Below are positions 59,942 to 64,000 of a DNA stretch of 64,000 bases, in pieces. Below the pieces are notes generated by a model, which was not told where the DNA came from, made no database searches, and was given only the letters and a program-made list of their open reading frames with translations. The first letter of the stretch is position 1, and each line of letters begins with the position of its first letter. The stretch covers positions 2,480,001 to 2,544,000 of the forward strand of contig NZ_LT629757.1 of the NCBI RefSeq assembly GCF_900104965.1, in the 5' to 3' direction. The DNA comes from Nocardioides scoriae. GTDB lineage: Bacteria; Actinomycetota; Actinomycetes; Propionibacteriales; Nocardioidaceae. A program made the position numbers and the translations under genes.

Positions 59942-61666
59942 ATGATTCGTTGGGAGTCACTGGATCCGGAACGACTCGAGCGCGGCATTCAGTTGCTCTT
60001 GAAGCGACTACATCCGGGCCTGGTTTCTCTTGACGGTGCCGGGGGCGACGGTGGCCGCGACGCGCAACTCACCACCACGGACGGGCTGACCGTCTTCGAG
60101 ATCAAGTCCTTCGGACGGCTGGACGCGTCCCGGAGGCGTCAGGTGCAGCGGTCGCTCGCAAAGGCTCACGCGTCTACGCCCACCATGACGCGATGGGTTC
60201 TTGTGATCCCCATGCGCATGACACCCATCCGGCCCGGAGGTAAGAGCAGCGAGCAAGCATGGTTCACCGAGACGCTCCCTAGACATGCACCTGGGGTCGA
60301 ACTCGACTGGTGGGGACAAGACTGGCTAGATGATCAGCTCGTCGGCGACGTCGACGTGCAGAGATACATCGAGGGCGCGGACTCTCAACTACTCCAACGT
60401 GCCAGTGAGCTCAGCCTGGAACGGGCCGTACTCGCGAACGGCGCGGTTGACCTAACCCAGCGGCTCGAAGTTCTACGCAACAGGATCGACGAGGTCTCTC
60501 CGTTCTGGACCCTCGATTTCTCGGTCGTGAGCGGCTCTATCACATCGACGCTCCGCGGCAAGACACCTGACGCCCATGAGGTCGACCCCATCACGATCCG
60601 CTCGACCTTCGCCTTCGACCGCGAAGACGCCACAGAGAGAGTGCTTCGCGACAAGCTCGTCGACGTCCTCGACTTTGGAGGTGATATTGAGCTACCCGCG
60701 GGAGTAGTAACTGGTTTCGATGTCGATGCCTCTCCCGAGGCCAGGCGCCTCTTTCCAGCGGACGACCCCCGAGAGAGCGAGTTCGCAGTCGCCAGCACTC
60801 GAGAAGCGCTGGACCAGCCCATCCGGTGCGTCTTCCAGGTCATTGATGAGTCAGGCGTTGTCTCCGACTTCTCCGTTTACCTGAGAGAGAGGACCAGCGG
60901 GCGTCGTGGTGTGACCGTTATCGGCGGCGACGCAATGTCGATCATCACGATCACCCTCGGATTGCCTTACCCGAAGCAGCCCGACCAAGAGGCGCAGCCT
61001 GTGGTTGTGGACGACGCGCGTTTCCACTTGAGCCTTCCTGACACCCTCGTGGGCCTCGACGTCACGTCGCTCAGACCAGTCATTCGGACACTTGCGGCTG
61101 CAACACCAGGCCGCCGGATTCGGATCAGCTTGCCGGAGTTGGGCTTGGTCGAAGGTCCGCCATTCGACGCGCACCAGTTTGCTTGGGCACCCGACAACAT
61201 GCAGGTGGTGGAGGACTTGCATCGCATGGAACAGCTCACCGGGCGGGTCCTTCGCTATCCGGCGGGGATCACCCGCAAGGATGCATCAGCTCTGCGTTCG
61301 GCCGTGCGACAACTAGACGGCGAGGAGGTGGAGCAACCCGGAACCCTGACGCTCACCGTTCGCGGCGAGGCCGTGGGCGACTTCCTCAACGCACTAGATC
61401 AGACGCCCAGAGATCAACTCCCAGGAGGCTTCCTGCACACAACGGACTCCATGGAGCTGACCGTGGGTGACCTCACCTTGAACTACGGTGCTGCAGCCTT
61501 CTGGGCCCCATCCCCCAGGCTTCTCAACCGTCCCGATCTTGATGCAGCGAGAATCTCCGGTTCAACGGCAGACATCGAGGCGAAGTTCGAGGCGACTGAA
61601 CACCCGTTCCGCTGGTTACCGCGCTCGCTCGCGGAGGAACACCTTTCAGGCGCTGTCCACTCATAG
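59942..61666 (+). CDS. PD-(D/E)XK nuclease-like protein with unrecognised C-terminal region
   Basis: A 574-residue protein. Residues 1-75 fit the Mrr/REase-like PD-(D/E)XK core: an initial helix (LERGIQLLLKRLHP), the acidic residue in GGDGGRD (Asp36/Asp40), ExK in VFEIKSF (Glu53, Lys55) and a following Gln-containing helix (RRQVQRSLAKA). Residues about 150-574 match no family I know; they look mixed alpha/beta without membrane segments or cysteines. Base composition is clearly lower in GC than neighbours, and codons ending in A/T are frequent, so it was probably acquired. GGAGG eight bases before this ATG decides the start over three upstream ATGs. Confidence 0.8.
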   Translation: MIRWESLDPERLERGIQLLLKRLHPGLVSLDGAGGDGGRDAQLTTTDGLTVFEIKSFGRLDASRRRQVQRSLAKAHASTPTMTRWVLVIPMRMTPIRPGGKSSEQAWFTETLPRHAPGVELDWWGQDWLDDQLVGDVDVQRYIEGADSQLLQRASELSLERAVLANGAVDLTQRLEVLRNRIDEVSPFWTLDFSVVSGSITSTLRGKTPDAHEVDPITIRSTFAFDREDATERVLRDKLVDVLDFGGDIELPAGVVTGFDVDASPEARRLFPADDPRESEFAVASTREALDQPIRCVFQVIDESGVVSDFSVYLRERTSGRRGVTVIGGDAMSIITITLGLPYPKQPDQEAQPVVVDDARFHLSLPDTLVGLDVTSLRPVIRTLAAATPGRRIRISLPELGLVEGPPFDAHQFAWAPDNMQVVEDLHRMEQLTGRVLRYPAGITRKDASALRSAVRQLDGEEVEQPGTLTLTVRGEAVGDFLNALDQTPRDQLPGGFLHTTDSMELTVGDLTLNYGAAAFWAPSPRLLNRPDLDAARISGSTADIEAKFEATEHPFRWLPRSLAEEHLSGAVHS

Positions 61667-62111
61667 CCGGCCCCATCGCCAGCCTGACGCGGGCAGCACC
61701 TTCGTCATCTGACTGTCCGACCGCAGCCCCGCGGCGCCCGGAGTCGCTACGAGCCAGCGCCGGGGGACGAAGCGCTGGGACGCGCGGTCTGAGATCCGGC
61801 GTAGCTGAGGGGTACCGCCGCGGTCTATCAGACTGGGTCGATCCGTCATTGCGTTCGTGACGTGAGCCGACCACCGCAGCCACGGGGCGCCTACGGCGCC
61901 TCGACGACCGCCCGGTGACCTGTCGTCCCCCTCGCCCGCCCCTGACGCTGCGCTCGGCACGGCCCGTGAGCACGGGCGGGGATCTTGCTTCGTATCAATC
62001 ACCGCGAGCCCCGCACGACCGCCGGGGCCCGAGCCACGGACCCTGGCGGCCGCGCGACGCGCAGCCCTGGTCCTCGCGCCCGGGTCCCAGTCCCGGGCGC
62101 GAGTTCGAGTC
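61667..62111. other. Non-coding stretch between the nuclease-like gene and araA
   Basis: No convincing gene on either strand; frames are short and interrupted. The left part keeps the mixed composition of the acquired region and the right part is GC-rich with many short inverted repeats, ending in the araA terminator. No second tRNA copy was found, so the far boundary of the element is not defined here. Confidence 0.5.
62073..62103 (-). terminator. Hairpin terminator of the arabinose operon
   Basis: Arms CTCGCGCCCGGG and CCCGGGCGCGAG form a perfect 12-bp stem with a 7-base loop. It begins nine bases beyond the araA stop on the minus strand, so it ends the araD-araA transcript. Confidence 0.8.
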
Positions 62112-63617
62112 TCAGATCCCGCGCGCCAGGCGGTGGTACGCCGCGTTCCAGCGCAGCTCCTTGGCGAAGCCGCGGGTCGTGGTGTCCTCGTCGATGACGA
62201 GCAGCTCGGTGCGGCTCATCTCGGCGAAGTCCTCGAGCACCTCGGTGTCGAGCGCGGTGGACAGCACGGTGTGGTGGGGACCGCCGGCCATCAGCCACGA
62301 CTCCGCGGAGGTGGACAGCGAGGGGTGGGGCTCCCAGACTGCACAGGCGACGGGGAGCTTCGGCAGCGCCTCGTCGGGCTCGACCACGTCGACCTCGTTG
62401 AGGGTGAGGCGGAAGCGGTCGCCGAGGTCCGAGATGCCGACCACGACGGCGGGGCCGGGGTCGGCGGTGAAGCGCAGCCGCACCGGGTCCTCGCGGTCAC
62501 CGATGGAGAGCGGGTGGATCTCGAGGGTCGCCCGGGCGGTGCTGATGCTGGGGCAGACCTCGAGCATGTGGGCGCCGAGGATCTTCTCCTCGCCCGGGAC
62601 CAGGTGATAGGTGTAGTCCTCCATGAACGACGTGCCGCCCGGCATCCCGGTGGCCATCGTCTTCATGCCGCGCAGCAGCACCGAGGTCTTCCAGTCGCCC
62701 TCGCCGCCGAAGCCGAAGCCGTCGCCCATGAGGCGCTGCACGGCCAGGCCGGGGAGCTGGCGCAGGCCGCCGAGGTCCTCGAAGTTGGTGGTGAAGGCCC
62801 CGAAGCCGCCGTCGGTGAGGAAGCGACGCAGGCCGAGCTCGACGCGGGCGCCGTAGCGCAGCGACTCGTGGCGCTCGCCGCCCGGGAGCAGCTCGGGGGC
62901 GACGCGGTAGAGGTCGGCGTACTCCGTGACCAGCTTGTCGACGTCGTCGTCGCCCTGGGCGTCGACCACGGCCACCAGCTCGCTGACGCCGTAGGTGTTG
63001 ACCGAGACCCCGAAGCGGTGCTGTGCCTCCACCTTGTCGCCCTCGGTGACCGCGACGTCGCGCATGTTGTCGCCGAACCGGGCCAGGCGCAGCTGGCGCA
63101 GCTCGTGGCGTCCGAGGGCCGCGCGGGCCCACGCCTCGACGCGGTGGCGCACCGACGGCGAGTCGACGTGGCCCGCGACCGTCTTGCGGGCCACGCCGAG
63201 GCGCGACTGCATGTAGCCGAACTCCCGGTCGCCGTGGGCGGCCTGGTTGAGGTTCATGAAGTCCATGTCGATGGACGACCACGGCAGCGCCATGCCGGCC
63301 TGGGTGTGCAGGTGGAGCATCGGCTTGGCCAGCGCGTCGAGGCCCGCGATCCACATCTTGGCCGGCGAGAAGGTGTGCATCCACACCACGACGCCGACGC
63401 AGTCGGGGTCGGCGTTCGCGTCCAGCACCTGGCGGTGGATGGCGACCGCGTCGAGCAGCACCGGCTTCCAGACCACCTCGACCGGGAGCTCGGAGCCGGC
63501 GAGCCGGGCCGCGATCCCCTGCGACTGGGCGGCGACCTGGTCGAGGGTCTCGGGACCGTAGAGGGACTGGCTGCCGGTGAGGAACCACACCTGCGGCGTG
63601 GAGGGGACGGACGTCAT
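62112..63617 (-). CDS. araA: L-arabinose isomerase
   Basis: The 501-residue enzyme interconverts L-arabinose and L-ribulose. It shows the AraA start [26 protein letters not shown] (about 79-90), the [26 protein letters not shown]-type region and GGPHHT near the C-terminus, holding manganese ligands. Length is standard (about 500 aa). araD lies upstream on the same strand with 67 bp between; order araD-araA. No AraB kinase is in view; it may lie beyond the window. Confidence 0.96.
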   Translation of the reverse strand: MTSVPSTPQVWFLTGSQSLYGPETLDQVAAQSQGIAARLAGSELPVEVVWKPVLLDAVAIHRQVLDANADPDCVGVVVWMHTFSPAKMWIAGLDALAKPMLHLHTQAGMALPWSSIDMDFMNLNQAAHGDREFGYMQSRLGVARKTVAGHVDSPSVRHRVEAWARAALGRHELRQLRLARFGDNMRDVAVTEGDKVEAQHRFGVSVNTYGVSELVAVVDAQGDDDVDKLVTEYADLYRVAPELLPGGERHESLRYGARVELGLRRFLTDGGFGAFTTNFEDLGGLRQLPGLAVQRLMGDGFGFGGEGDWKTSVLLRGMKTMATGMPGGTSFMEDYTYHLVPGEEKILGAHMLEVCPSISTARATLEIHPLSIGDREDPVRLRFTADPGPAVVVGISDLGDRFRLTLNEVDVVEPDEALPKLPVACAVWEPHPSLSTSAESWLMAGGPHHTVLSTALDTEVLEDFAEMSRTELLVIDEDTTTRGFAKELRWNAAYHRLARGI

Positions 63618-63684
63618 GGGGGACCTCGTTCTGGTGGTGACGGGAGCGGGGGCGTGCGGGACGGGGTGGGGCGGGAGCCGGCGC

Positions 63685-64000
63685 TCAGCGCTGGCCGTAG
63701 ACGTTCTGGTAGCGGTCGAAGAGCGCGTCGACCTGCGGCTGCGAGATCGGCACCGGGGCGCCGAGCTGCCGCGAGACGTGCACCGTGCGGGCGACGTCCT
63801 CGCACATCACGGCCGCCTTGACGGCCGCCCGGGCGGTGGGCCCGATGGAGAAGACGCCGTGGTTCTGCATCAGCACGGCCGGCGAGCGGCTGCCGCGCAG
63901 GGTGTCGACGATGCCGCGGCCGATCGAGTCGTCGCCGATGACCGCGAACGGCCCGACGGGGATCTCCCCGCCGAACTCGTCGGCGCCCATCGTGAGCACG
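63685..64000 (-). CDS. araD: L-ribulose-5-phosphate 4-epimerase, C-terminal part
   Basis: The last 104 residues of a class II aldolase-fold enzyme whose start lies beyond the right edge. [11 protein letters not shown] holds the zinc-ligand His, followed by [23 protein letters not shown] and a C-terminus ending [17 protein letters not shown], as in AraD. It converts L-ribulose 5-phosphate to D-xylulose 5-phosphate. Same strand as araA, upstream of it in the transcript. Confidence 0.92.
   Translation of the reverse strand, partial: VLTMGADEFGGEIPVGPFAVIGDDSIGRGIVDTLRGSRSPAVLMQNHGVFSIGPTARAAVKAAVMCEDVARTVHVSRQLGAPVPISQPQVDALFDRYQNVYGQR

Noticed and set aside
62073-62135. TTCGAGTC near 62104 looks like a tRNA T-loop, raising the idea of the missing intact tRNA
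   Set aside because: The preceding hairpin has a 12-bp stem and the bases belong to the araA end; no cloverleaf can be built.
1-64000. CRISPR arrays, insertion sequences, rRNA genes and complete tRNA genes
   Set aside because: I looked on both strands and saw no regularly spaced repeats, transposase genes, rRNA segments or full cloverleaf sequences.

Overview
The window is chromosomal DNA from a high-GC actinobacterium. GTG starts are very common, adjacent genes often overlap by four bases (ATGA/GTGA), and several genes seem to begin directly at the transcript 5' end. A divergent dacB/ppa pair, a paaABCDE ring-epoxidase operon, nadABC with an NrtR-type regulator and many transporter/regulator pairs fit a soil lineage such as Nocardioidaceae. 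That placement is inferred from gene style, not from a marker gene.

Layout. 1-6.5 kb: a truncated dacB, ppa, a methyltransferase, an acyl-CoA dehydrogenase/oxidase, a secreted NlpC/P60 hydrolase and a PAP2 membrane protein. 6.6-10.5 kb: a thiamine-type ABC importer (thiB-thiP-thiQ) behind a clear TPP riboswitch. 10.5-13.4 kb: a three-gene operon of a cobalamin-binding sensor, a histidine kinase and a metallo-beta-lactamase-fold hydrolase. 13.5-18.8 kb: quinate/shikimate catabolism (dehydratase-HPPD fusion, NAD-type quinate/shikimate dehydrogenase, MHS transporter) with a divergent LacI regulator and its operator. 18.8-28.2 kb: BrkB-like protein, AzlCD exporter, MarR/DoxX pair, FhuF-like protein, alcohol dehydrogenase, TetR/P450 pair, a membrane protein and another TetR.

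28.1-33.7 kb: the phenylacetate operon paaA-B-C-D-E-I with paaK upstream and a perfect 22-bp palindrome between paaK and paaA. 33.8-39.2 kb: a large PAS histidine kinase, a DUF1801 protein, a GH63-like glycosidase and an epimerase that follow nadABC on the same strand. 39.2-43.5 kb: nadA-B-C with divergent nrtR and a 21-bp operator candidate. 43.5-59.6 kb: accessory transporters, regulators and redox enzymes, including two regulator/efflux pairs and a cluster of XRE regulator, NTF2-like protein, MFS, lipoprotein, dehydrogenase and cupin.

59.6-62.1 kb is the least ordinary part. A 46-nt 3' fragment of tRNA-Thr(CGT), tandem 11-bp repeats and a base composition visibly poorer in GC surround one large gene. 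That gene has an N-terminal PD-(D/E)XK nuclease motif and a C-terminal region I do not recognise, and it is the best candidate here for an undescribed, possibly defensive, function. 62.1-64 kb returns to core-like sequence with araA and the 3' part of araD.
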